NCBI GenBank assembly: GCA_046347015.1
Contig: JAXMHA010000012.1
Location: forward strand, 1 to 64,000
Direction of reading: 5' to 3'
Source of the DNA: Dokdonella_A sp046347015
GTDB taxonomy: Bacteria; Pseudomonadota; Gammaproteobacteria; Xanthomonadales; Rhodanobacteraceae
DNA: 64,000 nucleotides
In this document: piece by piece, positions 26,646-35,658 of the stretch
How the letters are laid out: each line of letters opens with the position of its first letter
Position numbering within the stretch: position 1 is the first letter of the stretch
Notes under the pieces: model-generated
Seen by the model: only the letters and a program-made list of their open reading frames with translations
Told to the model about the DNA's origin: nothing
The model's database searches: none
Made by a program: the position numbers and the translations under genes

Positions 26646-29537
26646 ATGCGTTCGATAGCCGAAACCGACCTGGGCACGCCGCGATCGACGGCCGCCGAAA
26701 CCGTGTCGCTGACGATCGACGGCCGTGACGTGACCGTTCCGGCGGGCACGTCGGTGCTGCGCGCGGCGGCCGAGGCCGGCATCAACATCCCGCGGCTGTG
26801 CGCGACCGACATGCTCGACGCGTTCGGCTCGTGCCGCGTCTGCCTCGTCGAGATCGAGGGCATGAAGGGCTATCCCGCGTCATGCACGACGCCGGTGCGC
26901 GCGGGCATGAAGGTGACGACGCAGAACGCCAAGCTCGGGCAACTCCGGCGCGGCGTGATGGAACTCTATGCCTCGGACCATCCGCTCGACACGCTGACCG
27001 CGCCGACCGCCGGCCACAGCGACTTCCAGACCACGTGCGGACAGGTCGGCCTGCGCGAGGTGCGCTACGGCTTCGCCGGCGAGAATCACGCCGTCGCGCG
27101 CGCGACCGATGGCGCGATCAACGCGCGGTTCACGCCGAAGGACACGTCGAACCCGTACTTCACGTTCGATCCGGCGCGCTGCATCGTCTGCTCGCGCTGC
27201 ATCCGCGCCTGCAACGACATCCAGGGCACGTTCGCGCTGACGATCGACGGCCGCGGCTTCGCCTCGCGCATCGTGCCGAGCCAGGACGAGTCGTTCCTCG
27301 CGTCCGAATGCGTGTCGTGCGGCGCCTGCGTGCAGGCGTGCCCGACCGCGGCGCTGACCGAGAAGGCGATCATCGAAATGGGCCAGGCCGAGCACAGCAT
27401 CGTCACGACCTGCGCCTACTGCGGCGTCGGCTGCTCGTTCCGCGCCGAAATGAAGGGTGAGGAACTCGTGCGCATGGTGCCGGACAAGAACGGCGGCGCG
27501 AACCACGGCCATTCCTGCGTCAAGGGCCGCTTCGCGTTCGGCTACGCGACGCATCCGGACCGCATCCTGACGCCGATGCTGCGCGCGAAGATTTCCGATC
27601 CGTGGCGAGAGGTGACGTGGGGCGAGGCGATCGCGCACGTCGCGTCCGAGTTCAATCGCCTGCAGGCCAAGTACGGCGTCGAGGCGATCGGCGGCATCAC
27701 TTCGTCGCGCTGCACGAACGAGGAAACCTACCTCGTGCAGAAGCTGGTGCGCGCGGCGTTCCGCAACAACAACGTCGACACCTGCGCGCGCGTGTGCCAT
27801 TCGCCGACCGGTTATGGCTTGAAGAACACGATTGGCGAGTCGGCCGGCACGCAAGCCTTCGATTCGGTGCTGAAGGCCGACGTGATCCTCGTGATCGGCG
27901 CGAACCCGACCGATGCGCACCCGGTCTTCGGCTCGCTGATGAAGCGGGCGATCCGGCAGGGCGCGCGGCTGATCGTCGCCGATCCGCGCCGCATCGACCT
28001 CGTGCGCACGCCGCATGTCGCCGCCGAATTCCACCTGCCGTTGCTGCCGGGGACCAATGTCGCTCTGCTGAATTCGCTGTCCCACGTGATCGTGACCGAA
28101 GGGCTGGTCGACGAGGCGTTCGTCGCCGCGCGCTGCGAGCCGGAACCCTTCGCGCGCTGGCGCGCGTTCGTCGCCGAGCCGCGCAACTCGCCGGAAGCGA
28201 TGGAGGAACACACCGGGGTGCCGGCCGCCGACGTGCGCGGGGCGGCGCGGCTCTACGCCAACGCCGGCAACGCGGCGATCTACTACGGGCTTGGCGTGAG
28301 CGAGCACGCGCAGGGCTCGACCGCCGTGATGGGCCTCGCCAACCTCGCGATGGCAACCGGCAACATCGGGCGCGACGGCGTCGGCGTCAATCCGCTGCGC
28401 GGCCAGAACAACGTGCAGGGTTCGTGCGACATGGGCTCGTTCCCGCACGAATTCACCGCGTACCGGCACGTCGCCGACCCCGCGGTGCGCGGCGACTTCG
28501 AGCGGGCGTGGGGCGTCAAGCTGCAGGCCGAACCCGGCATGCGCATCCCGAACATGTTCGAGGCGGCGCTCGAGGGCGTGTTCAAGGGGTTGTACGTCGA
28601 GGGAGAGGACATCGCGCAGTCCGACCCGAACGTCCAGCACGTCACCGCCGCGCTGTCGAACATGGAGTGCGTCGTCGTCCAGGACCTGTTCCTCAACGAA
28701 ACGGCGAAGTTCGCGCACGTGTTCCTGCCGGGCTCGTCGTTCCTCGAAAAGGAAGGGACGTTCACCAACTCCGAGCGGCGCGTGTCGCGGGTGCGCCGCG
28801 TGATGGCGCCGAAGAACGGCTACGAGGACTGGGAAGTCACGCAGCTCATCTCGAACGCGATGGGTTATCCGATGCATTACACGCACGCGTCCGAGATCAT
28901 GGACGAGATCGCCGCGCTGACGCCGACCTTCGCCGGCATCAGCTTCGCCAAGCTCGAAGCGCTCGGCAGCATCCAGTGGCCATGCAATGACGCGGAACCC
29001 GAAGGGACCCCGACGCTGCACGTCGGCGAGTTCGTGCGCGGCAAGGGACGCTTCCTCGTCACCGAGTACGTGCCGACCCGCGAAAAGGTCAACGCGAAAT
29101 ATCCGCTGCTGCTGACGACGGGGCGCATTCTCAGCCAGTACAACGTCGGCGCGCAGACGCGCCGCACCAGCAACGTCGTCTGGCATGGCGAGGACTGGCT
29201 CGAGATCCACCCGCAGGATGCGAGCGACCGCGGCATCAAGGATGGCGACTGGGTCGGCGTCGCGAGCCGCGCCGGCGAGATCGTGCTGCACGCGGCGGTC
29301 AGCGACCGCATGCAGCCCGGCGTCGTCTATACGACGTTCCATTTCCCGTCGAGCGGCACCAACGTCGTCACGACCGAGAACTCTGACTGGGCAACGAACT
29401 GTCCCGAGTACAAGGTCACCGCGGTCGAGGTGACGCGCGTCAGCCAGCCATCCGAATGGCAGCGCCGGCACCGGGCGTTCAGCGAGGCGCAGCAGGAACT
29501 GTTGCGCGAAGCGCGCGAGGCCGAGACCAATGCGTGA
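26646..29537 (+). CDS. fdsA: NAD-dependent formate dehydrogenase, catalytic alpha subunit
   Basis: A 963-residue molybdo-bis-MGD enzyme oxidising formate to CO2. An N-terminal ferredoxin domain binds [2Fe-2S] through C52, C63, C66 and C80. Two [4Fe-4S] motifs follow (C179-C182-C185-C189 and C222-C225-C228-C232), then the FDH cluster C256-C259-C263. The Mo ligand is Cys384 next to His385 (ARVCHSPTG), so it is not a selenoprotein. The odd feature is the His-Cys3 site after the ferredoxin domain: His112 is kept but the three cysteines are Thr116, Ala119 and Ser125. CGGAGG precedes the ATG. It overlaps fdhD by 8 bases. Confidence 0.96.
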   Translation: MRSIAETDLGTPRSTAAETVSLTIDGRDVTVPAGTSVLRAAAEAGINIPRLCATDMLDAFGSCRVCLVEIEGMKGYPASCTTPVRAGMKVTTQNAKLGQLRRGVMELYASDHPLDTLTAPTAGHSDFQTTCGQVGLREVRYGFAGENHAVARATDGAINARFTPKDTSNPYFTFDPARCIVCSRCIRACNDIQGTFALTIDGRGFASRIVPSQDESFLASECVSCGACVQACPTAALTEKAIIEMGQAEHSIVTTCAYCGVGCSFRAEMKGEELVRMVPDKNGGANHGHSCVKGRFAFGYATHPDRILTPMLRAKISDPWREVTWGEAIAHVASEFNRLQAKYGVEAIGGITSSRCTNEETYLVQKLVRAAFRNNNVDTCARVCHSPTGYGLKNTIGESAGTQAFDSVLKADVILVIGANPTDAHPVFGSLMKRAIRQGARLIVADPRRIDLVRTPHVAAEFHLPLLPGTNVALLNSLSHVIVTEGLVDEAFVAARCEPEPFARWRAFVAEPRNSPEAMEEHTGVPAADVRGAARLYANAGNAAIYYGLGVSEHAQGSTAVMGLANLAMATGNIGRDGVGVNPLRGQNNVQGSCDMGSFPHEFTAYRHVADPAVRGDFERAWGVKLQAEPGMRIPNMFEAALEGVFKGLYVEGEDIAQSDPNVQHVTAALSNMECVVVQDLFLNETAKFAHVFLPGSSFLEKEGTFTNSERRVSRVRRVMAPKNGYEDWEVTQLISNAMGYPMHYTHASEIMDEIAALTPTFAGISFAKLEALGSIQWPCNDAEPEGTPTLHVGEFVRGKGRFLVTEYVPTREKVNAKYPLLLTTGRILSQYNVGAQTRRTSNVVWHGEDWLEIHPQDASDRGIKDGDWVGVASRAGEIVLHAAVSDRMQPGVVYTTFHFPSSGTNVVTTENSDWATNCPEYKVTAVEVTRVSQPSEWQRRHRAFSEAQQELLREAREAETNA

Positions 29538-30417
29538 GGCGGCGGCCCTGGCGGTGCGGACGGGATCGCCGTCGCGGCGGCGCGTGCCGCCAAAGGGCGG
29601 TGGCGAGCGTGGCTGTGCGCTCCGCGACGTGCAACGCTGGCAGGACGGTCACGTCGAACGCGATCGCGACCGTATTGCCGAGGAGGTACCGGTCGCGCTC
29701 GTCTACAACGACCGCCCACACGTCGTCATGATGGCGACCCCCGGGGACTTCGAGGATTTCGCGATTGGTTTTTCGGTCAGCGAGGCCATCGTCGCCAACG
29801 CCGCCGAAGTCGGAACGATCGCCGTCACGCCACTGGTCGAGGGCATCGAGGTCAAGGTGCGGATCCCCGCCGCGCGGGCCGCGGCGCTCGCCCGGCGCCA
29901 GCGCAACCTGACCGGCCGCACCGGCTGTGGCTTGTGTGGCGCGCAGGCGCTCGAGGATGCGGTGCGCCAGCCATCGCCGGTCGCGGGCGGCATCCGGGTC
30001 GCGCCAACGGTACTGCGTGGCGCGCTGGCGGAACTGCAGGAACGGCAGCCGCTGAACCTCGCGACCGGCGCGACGCACGCGGCGGCTTTCGTCCGGCCCG
30101 ATGGCACGATCGTGCTCGTGCGCGAAGACGTCGGCCGCCACAACGCGCTCGACAAGCTGATCGGGGCGCTGTTTCGGGCCGGGATCGAGCCCGCGACCGG
30201 CTTCCTGATCGTGACCAGTCGCGCGAGCTACGAGATGGTGCAGAAGACGGCAACCGCCGGCGCGACGATCCTGGTCGCGGTGTCGGCGCCGACGACACTG
30301 GCCATCCAACTCGCGCACGCGACGGGCTTGACGCTGGTCGGCTTTGCCCGCGCGACCGGTCACGTCGTGTATACCGGCGGTCACCGGGTCGGCATTGCGG
30401 ACGAGGGGTGGAAATGA
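29530..30417 (+). CDS. fdhD: Formate dehydrogenase accessory sulfurtransferase
   Basis: A 295-residue FdhD (FdsC-type) protein, which carries sulfur from a cysteine desulfurase to the bis-MGD cofactor and is needed for active formate dehydrogenase. The sulfur-carrying pair is in GRTGCGLCGAQ (CxxC). Other signatures are EEVPVALVYNDRPHVVMMATP, DFAIGFSVSEAIV, REDVGRHNALDKLIG and TSRASYEMVQK. Its place between fdsA and fdsD matches the known fdsGBACD order. ATGA overlap with fdsD. Confidence 0.94.
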   Translation: MREAAALAVRTGSPSRRRVPPKGGGERGCALRDVQRWQDGHVERDRDRIAEEVPVALVYNDRPHVVMMATPGDFEDFAIGFSVSEAIVANAAEVGTIAVTPLVEGIEVKVRIPAARAAALARRQRNLTGRTGCGLCGAQALEDAVRQPSPVAGGIRVAPTVLRGALAELQERQPLNLATGATHAAAFVRPDGTIVLVREDVGRHNALDKLIGALFRAGIEPATGFLIVTSRASYEMVQKTATAGATILVAVSAPTTLAIQLAHATGLTLVGFARATGHVVYTGGHRVGIADEGWK

Positions 30418-30647
30418 GCGTCGAACGGCTGGTGGCGATGGCCAACGACATCGCCGATTACTTCAGGTCCGAACCCGACCCGGCGGTCGGCGCCGCAGGC
30501 GTCGCGACACACCTGCGCCGCTACTGGACCCCGCGGATGCGCCGGCAGATCTTCGACCATGTCGACGCGGGCGGAGGCGGCCTTTCCGCGCTGGCGCGCG
30601 CCGGCGTCGACCGGCTGCGGGAAATGGAAGCCGCGGAAGCAAGGTAG
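30414..30647 (+). CDS. fdsD: Formate dehydrogenase delta subunit
   Basis: A 77-residue FdsD: VERLVAMANDIADYFRSEPD, VGAAGVATHLRRYWTPRMRR and the helical tail are the family pattern. It is a small subunit or accessory factor that stabilises soluble NAD-dependent FDH. Last gene of the operon. The 126 bp that follow hold the ribosome binding site of the FadL gene and no clear terminator. Confidence 0.92.
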   Translation: MSVERLVAMANDIADYFRSEPDPAVGAAGVATHLRRYWTPRMRRQIFDHVDAGGGGLSALARAGVDRLREMEAAEAR

Positions 30648-30773
30648 AGGCAGTCGCGTTCGCGTTCCCGCCGCCGATGTTGCGGCGCGGGCGGCGCCGA
30701 ACGCCGCGTGAATGCTAGGATAGCGGCGGTCCACCCACCGCTTTCCGTATTCTCCGCGACAGGAGTTCCGCGC

Positions 30774-32105
30774 ATGAATTCTCCCTGGTGTCGTACGCTG
30801 TCGGTTTCGGCCATGGCGGCTGTGCCGCTGGCCATTGGATTGGCGCTGGCGAGCCCGCAGGCATCGGCGGCCGGCTTCCAGTTGAACGAGAATTCCCCGC
30901 AGGGCATGGGCCGCGCCTACGCGGGCATGGCCGCCGCACCAGGCGACTGTGCGGTGGTCGCCAACAATCCGGCGGCAATGACCGACCTCGGCGCGGGCTG
31001 CGTTTCCGCGGCGGCCACGGTCATCGATTTCCACGCCAAGTTCCACGGCGGCGGCACCGACCTGCTCGGCGATCCGCTGACCGGCGGCAACGGCGGCGAC
31101 GCCGGCGTGACGAAGGCGGTTCCGGCCCTGTTCTTCGCCAAACCCATCACGTCGGAATGGACGCTCGGCGCCGGCATCAGCGTGCCGTTCGGCCTGCAGA
31201 CCGAGTACCCGGACGGCTGGGTCGGGCGTTACAACGCGTTGCTGTCGAAACTCGAGTCGATCGCGCTGACGTTTTCGGCGGCCTACAAGGTTTCCGACGA
31301 ACTTTCGCTCGGCGGCAGCGTCATCGCGCAGCGGACCAGCGCCACGCTGTCGCAGGCGATCAACTTCGGCACCATCCTCGCCGGCCCGACCGGCGGCCAG
31401 TTGTTGCCGCAGGAAGCCGACGGCTTCGGCCAGTTGAAGGGCGACGACTGGGGCTACGGCTTCGACCTCGGCCTGCTGTGGAAACCGACGCCGGCCGATC
31501 GCATCGGCCTCAACTTCCATTCGCAGGTCGACCAGACGCTGTCCGGCAAGGGGACGTTCCTCGTGCCTTCGAACATCGTCCCGCTGCTGGCGCCGGCCTT
31601 CACCGACACCGACGGCAGCGCCGATTTCGACACGCCGGCATTCGCGTCGCTCGACTGGTGGCACACGGTTGACGACCAGTTGAGCTTCGGCGCGCACCTC
31701 GGGTACACGCACTGGTCGAGCTTCAAGACGCTGGTCGTCCACTACGCGAACCCGGCGCAGCCGGACAGCACGACCGCGTTCGACTACAAGGACGCGTGGT
31801 TCTTCTCCGTCGGCGGCGACTACAAGCTCGACCCGAACTGGACGCTGCGCGCCGGCGTTGCCTACGACGAGACCCCGACCACCACGGCCCATCGCGATCC
31901 ACGCGTGCCCGACAACAACCGCACGTGGCTTTCCCTGGGAGTCAGTTACGGCACCGGCGGCCCGTGGCAGTTCGACCTCGGCTATGCGCACCTGTTCGTC
32001 AACGACGCCAGCATCAACACGATGTCGCCGACGTTCGACACGCTGGTCGGTTCGACGAAGGGCTCCGCCGACTTGCTCGGCGTGACCGCGCAGTACCGGT
32101 TCTGA
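30774..32105 (+). CDS. FadL/OmpP1/TodX outer-membrane transport protein
   Basis: A 443-residue outer-membrane beta barrel for long-chain fatty acids or other hydrophobic compounds. A signal peptide (cleavage near residue 33, SPQASAAG) is followed by the N-terminal plug motif NENSPQGMGRAYAGMAA and NNPAAM (the NPA box). FGLQTEYPDGWVGRY comes next, then alternating amphipathic strands ending in a C-terminal aromatic (YRF) for BAM recognition. AGGAG precedes the ATG. It is convergent with putA, 34 bp away. Confidence 0.93.
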   Translation: MNSPWCRTLSVSAMAAVPLAIGLALASPQASAAGFQLNENSPQGMGRAYAGMAAAPGDCAVVANNPAAMTDLGAGCVSAAATVIDFHAKFHGGGTDLLGDPLTGGNGGDAGVTKAVPALFFAKPITSEWTLGAGISVPFGLQTEYPDGWVGRYNALLSKLESIALTFSAAYKVSDELSLGGSVIAQRTSATLSQAINFGTILAGPTGGQLLPQEADGFGQLKGDDWGYGFDLGLLWKPTPADRIGLNFHSQVDQTLSGKGTFLVPSNIVPLLAPAFTDTDGSADFDTPAFASLDWWHTVDDQLSFGAHLGYTHWSSFKTLVVHYANPAQPDSTTAFDYKDAWFFSVGGDYKLDPNWTLRAGVAYDETPTTTAHRDPRVPDNNRTWLSLGVSYGTGGPWQFDLGYAHLFVNDASINTMSPTFDTLVGSTKGSADLLGVTAQYRF

Positions 32106-32139
32106 TGTTGCGTGACGGCGGCGGCGCCAGCCGCTGCCG

Positions 32140-35100
32140 TCACTCCCCCAGCGTCAGCAGCGACGCATTGCCGCCGGCGGCGGTGGTGTTGATCGTCAAC
32201 GTGCGTTCGGTCGCGAAGCGCGCGAGGTAGTGCGGGCCGCCGGCCTTCGGCCCGGTGCCGGACAGGTTCTCGCCGCCGAACGGCTGCACGCCGACCACCG
32301 CGCCGATCTGGTTGCGGTTGACGTAGCAGTTGCCGACCTTGGCACGCCGCGCGATGCGTTCGACCGTGTCGTCGATGCGGCTGTGCACGCCGAGCGTCAG
32401 GCCGTAGCCGGTGCCGTTGATCGCGTCGATGACGCGGTCGAGGTCTTCCGACTTCCAGCGCACGACGTGCAGGATCGGTCCGAACACTTCCTGGTGCAGC
32501 ACCTCGATCGACGGGATCTCGAACGCGCGCGGTGCGAAGAACGTGCCGTGTTCGGCGCCAGGTTGCAGCTTGGCTTCCGCGATCGGCTTGGCTTCGCGTT
32601 GCATCCGTTCCGCATGCGCCACCAACGCCTGCCGCGACGGTTCGTCGATGACCGGCCCGACGTCGGTCGACAGGAGGCCGGGATCGCCGACCTTGAGTTC
32701 GGCCATCGCGCCGGCCAGCATCTTGATGACCTTGTCGGCAATGTCGTCCTGCACGTACAGGACGCGCGCGGCCGAGCACCGCTGGCCGCAGGAGTCGAAC
32801 GCGGACGTGATCGCGTCCTTGACCAGTTGCTCGGGCAAGGCCGACGAGTCGGCGATCAGCGCGTTCTGCCCGCCGGTTTCGGCGATCAGCGCCGCGATCG
32901 GCGCATCGCGTGCGGCCAACGTCCGGTTGATCGTCCATGCGGTTTCGGTCGATCCGGTGAAGCAGACGCCGGCGACTTCGGGCCGCGTCAGCAGCGTCGC
33001 GCCGAGCACGGAGCCCCGGCACGGCACGAACTGCAGCACCGCTTCGGGGACGCCCGCCTCGTGCAACAGCTTGACGGCCGCATGGCCGACCAGCGTGGTC
33101 TGCTCGGACGGCTTCGCAATGACGGCGTTGCCGGCGGCGAGGCCGGCGGCGATCTGGCCGGTGAAAATCGCGAGCGGGAAGTTCCACGGGCTGATGCAGA
33201 CGAACACGCCGCGGCCGCGCAGGAACAACTGGTTGGTTTCACCGGTCGGGCCGGGCAGGGCTTCCGGCGCGCCGAACAGCTTGCGTGCCATCCCGGCGTA
33301 GTAGCGGCACATGTCGGCGGCTTCGCGGACCTCGCTGATGGAGGCCGGAATCGTCTTGCCGGCTTCGCGCACGAGCAGCGCGATGAGTTCGCCGCGGTGG
33401 GCCTCGAGGAGGTCGGCGGCGTGCTCGAGGATGGCCGCGCGGCTCGCTGCCGGCAGCGCATCCCAGGCCGGCTGCGCGGCGGTCGCGTTGGCCAGCGACC
33501 GTTCGATCGTCGCCTTGTCGGCGTTGGTGCTGTGGCCGACCGTGTGCCGCCGGTCGGCGGGGTCGGTAATGGTTCGCGGGGTCTCGCCGCTCTGCGCGCC
33601 GGGCACCAGTGGCGTGGCGGTCCAGGGGCCGGCGTGCGACTGGATCGCATCGGCGAGTTGCTTCAGTTCGTTGTCGCTGGCGAGGTTGACGCCCATGGAA
33701 TTCTTCCGGGTGGCCCCGTACAGCCCGGCTGGCAGCGGGATGCGCGGGTGGGGTTTGACGGCAAGCGCGCGCACCGTCTCGCACGGATCCGCGATCAAGT
33801 CGCGGATCGACACGTTGGCGTCGACGATGCGGTTGACGAACGAGGTGTTCGCGCCGTTCTCGAGCAGGCGGCGGACGAGGTAGGGCAGCAGGTCCGCGTG
33901 TGAACCAACCGGGGCGTAGACGCGGCACGCGATCGGGGGATCGGCCTTGTCCATCACTTCGGAGTACAAATCCACGCCCATGCCGTGCAGGCGCTGGAAC
34001 TCGAACGGGCGGTCCTGCGCAAGGTGCTGGATCGCCGCGATCGTGTGCGCATTGTGCGTCGCGAACTGTGGGTAGATCACGCCGGCGCCGGCGGCAAAGA
34101 GCCGCTTTGCGCAGGCGAGGTAGGACACGTCGGTGCTCGCCTTGCGGGTGTACAGCGGATAGCCCGCGAGCCCGAGTTCCTGCGCGCGCTTGATCTCGGC
34201 GTCCCAGTACGCGCCCTTGACCAGGCGCACGAGCCAACGCCGGTGCGCGGCGCGGGCCGTGCCGGCGAGCCAGTCGATGACGAACGGCGCGCGCTTCTGG
34301 TACGCCTGCACCGCCAGTCCGAAACCATTCCAGCCCTCGAGCGAGGGATCGGCGAACACTGCGCCGATCACGTCCAGCGACAATTCCAGCCGGTCGGCTT
34401 CCTCGGCATCGATCGTCATGCCGATGCCGGCGGCGCGCGCCTGTTGCGCCAATGCGAGTACGCGCGGCGTCAGTTCGGTGGCGACCCGCGCGCGGCTGGC
34501 GACGTCGTAGCGGGGGTGCAGCGCCGACAGCTTGACCGAGATCGACGGCGCGGCCAGCACGTCGGGATGCGGCCCCCGCCGGCCGAGCGCCGCGATCGCG
34601 TCGCGGTAGGCTCCGAGGTAGCGCTCGGCGTCGGGTGCCGTGAGCGCCGCCTCGCCGAGCATGTCGAACGAATAGCGGAACTTCGCGTTGCCGGGTTCGG
34701 CCGCGCGGTCGAGCGCCTCGTCGATGGTGCGGCCCATCACGAACTGGTGGCCCATGATGCGCATCGCCTGCCGCACCGCGAGCCGCACGACCGGTTCGCC
34801 GGCGCGGCCGACGAGGCGCTTCAGCGAGCCGGTGAAGTCCCGGCGCGTGTCCTCGGCGAGGTTGACGAGGTGGCCCGTCAGCATCAGCCCCCACGTCGAG
34901 GCGTTGACGAGCACGGAATCGCTGCCGCCGAGGTGCTTCTTCCAGTCGGCTTCGCCGATCTTGTCGCGGATCAGCTTGTCCGCCGTCGTGCGGTCGGGGA
35001 TGCGCAACAGCGCCTCCGCGATGCACATCAGCAGTACGCCTTCCTCGCTCGACAGGTCGTACTGGCGCATGAACGATTCGACCGCGGTCTGGTCGTCGGC

Positions 35101-35289
35101 GCGCGCGCGGACGCGCGCTACCAGTTCCGACGCGCGCGCCAGGACCAGCTCGCGTTCGGCAGGCGGGAACTCGGCTTCGGCCAGGAGCTCGTCGACGGCC
35201 TGCGTTTCATCCCGCGTCCACGCCGCCGTGATGCGCGCCCGCGCGGGTGTCGATTCGACGGGGATTTCAGGCGTGAGGATGGCGCTCAA
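32140..35289 (-). CDS. putA: Bifunctional proline dehydrogenase / glutamate-semialdehyde dehydrogenase
   Basis: A 1049-residue PutA oxidising proline to glutamate. The PRODH barrel (about 170-480) has SISVKLSALHPRYD, MTIDAEEADRLELSLD, LVRLVKGAYWDAEIKRAQ and YATHNAHT-like QFATHNAHTIAA. The aldehyde-dehydrogenase half (about 560-1030) has ISPWNFPLAIFTGQ, catalytic base in AETGGQNALI and nucleophile Cys in FDSCGQRCSA. Length and the absence of an N-terminal ribbon-helix-helix and of a C-terminal extension place it among the shorter, non-DNA-binding PutA proteins. The complex associates with the membrane when FAD is reduced. Confidence 0.97.
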   Translation of the reverse strand: MSAILTPEIPVESTPARARITAAWTRDETQAVDELLAEAEFPPAERELVLARASELVARVRARADDQTAVESFMRQYDLSSEEGVLLMCIAEALLRIPDRTTADKLIRDKIGEADWKKHLGGSDSVLVNASTWGLMLTGHLVNLAEDTRRDFTGSLKRLVGRAGEPVVRLAVRQAMRIMGHQFVMGRTIDEALDRAAEPGNAKFRYSFDMLGEAALTAPDAERYLGAYRDAIAALGRRGPHPDVLAAPSISVKLSALHPRYDVASRARVATELTPRVLALAQQARAAGIGMTIDAEEADRLELSLDVIGAVFADPSLEGWNGFGLAVQAYQKRAPFVIDWLAGTARAAHRRWLVRLVKGAYWDAEIKRAQELGLAGYPLYTRKASTDVSYLACAKRLFAAGAGVIYPQFATHNAHTIAAIQHLAQDRPFEFQRLHGMGVDLYSEVMDKADPPIACRVYAPVGSHADLLPYLVRRLLENGANTSFVNRIVDANVSIRDLIADPCETVRALAVKPHPRIPLPAGLYGATRKNSMGVNLASDNELKQLADAIQSHAGPWTATPLVPGAQSGETPRTITDPADRRHTVGHSTNADKATIERSLANATAAQPAWDALPAASRAAILEHAADLLEAHRGELIALLVREAGKTIPASISEVREAADMCRYYAGMARKLFGAPEALPGPTGETNQLFLRGRGVFVCISPWNFPLAIFTGQIAAGLAAGNAVIAKPSEQTTLVGHAAVKLLHEAGVPEAVLQFVPCRGSVLGATLLTRPEVAGVCFTGSTETAWTINRTLAARDAPIAALIAETGGQNALIADSSALPEQLVKDAITSAFDSCGQRCSAARVLYVQDDIADKVIKMLAGAMAELKVGDPGLLSTDVGPVIDEPSRQALVAHAERMQREAKPIAEAKLQPGAEHGTFFAPRAFEIPSIEVLHQEVFGPILHVVRWKSEDLDRVIDAINGTGYGLTLGVHSRIDDTVERIARRAKVGNCYVNRNQIGAVVGVQPFGGENLSGTGPKAGGPHYLARFATERTLTINTTAAGGNASLLTLGE

Positions 35290-35658
35290 GCGGGATACCC
35301 GGATGGCAAGGATGGATGGGCGGGCACGCGATACGCTGGGCGAACCCCGGCGATGTCCAGTCTAGTTGTGGCGTCGATTGCCGGAAAGGGCCACGGTGCG
35401 CATGCCCGACCCGATCGGCTGCGCACGGCATACGTTGCATCGCGCCTTGCTCCCGGCGTTGCGACTCCTCTATCATCGGGCCATTCCGACAGCAAAAGCG
35501 CGTTCGCCGCGTGCGGCGAGGGCGCCAGTGCGTGCCGGGAAGGGGGCGGGGCGCCGACCCAGGGTGGCGCGCATCGCCGGTCGCACAGGATCCGTCGACC
35601 GAATGTTCCGGAAACCGCCGGAGCAGCGTCGACCGGGGAATTCGCGAAGGTGAAGGCA
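35290..35658 (+). other. Intergenic region between putA and coxB
   Basis: These 369 bp separate the divergent putA and coxB genes and contain no convincing gene. They must carry both promoters. A candidate for the cox operon is listed separately. I see no operator or riboswitch that I can name. Confidence 0.5.
35447..35476 (+). promoter_or_regulatory. Candidate sigma70 promoter of the cox operon
   Basis: TTGCTC (35447-35452) and TATCAT (35471-35476) are separated by 18 bases and lie about 180 bases before coxB, in the correct direction. The match to consensus is partial (four of six at both boxes). It is the best pair I find in this gap, but unproven. Confidence 0.35.

Noticed and set aside
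27780..27800. Possible selenocysteine codon in FdsA
   Set aside because: The active-site codon is TGC (Cys384), not TGA.
26880..29471. 863-codon minus-strand open frame opposite fdsA
   Set aside because: Shadow frame; fdsA motifs are complete on the plus strand.
33985..35658. Open frame upstream of coxB in the same frame
   Set aside because: It runs antisense through putA; the signal peptide places the coxB start at 35659.
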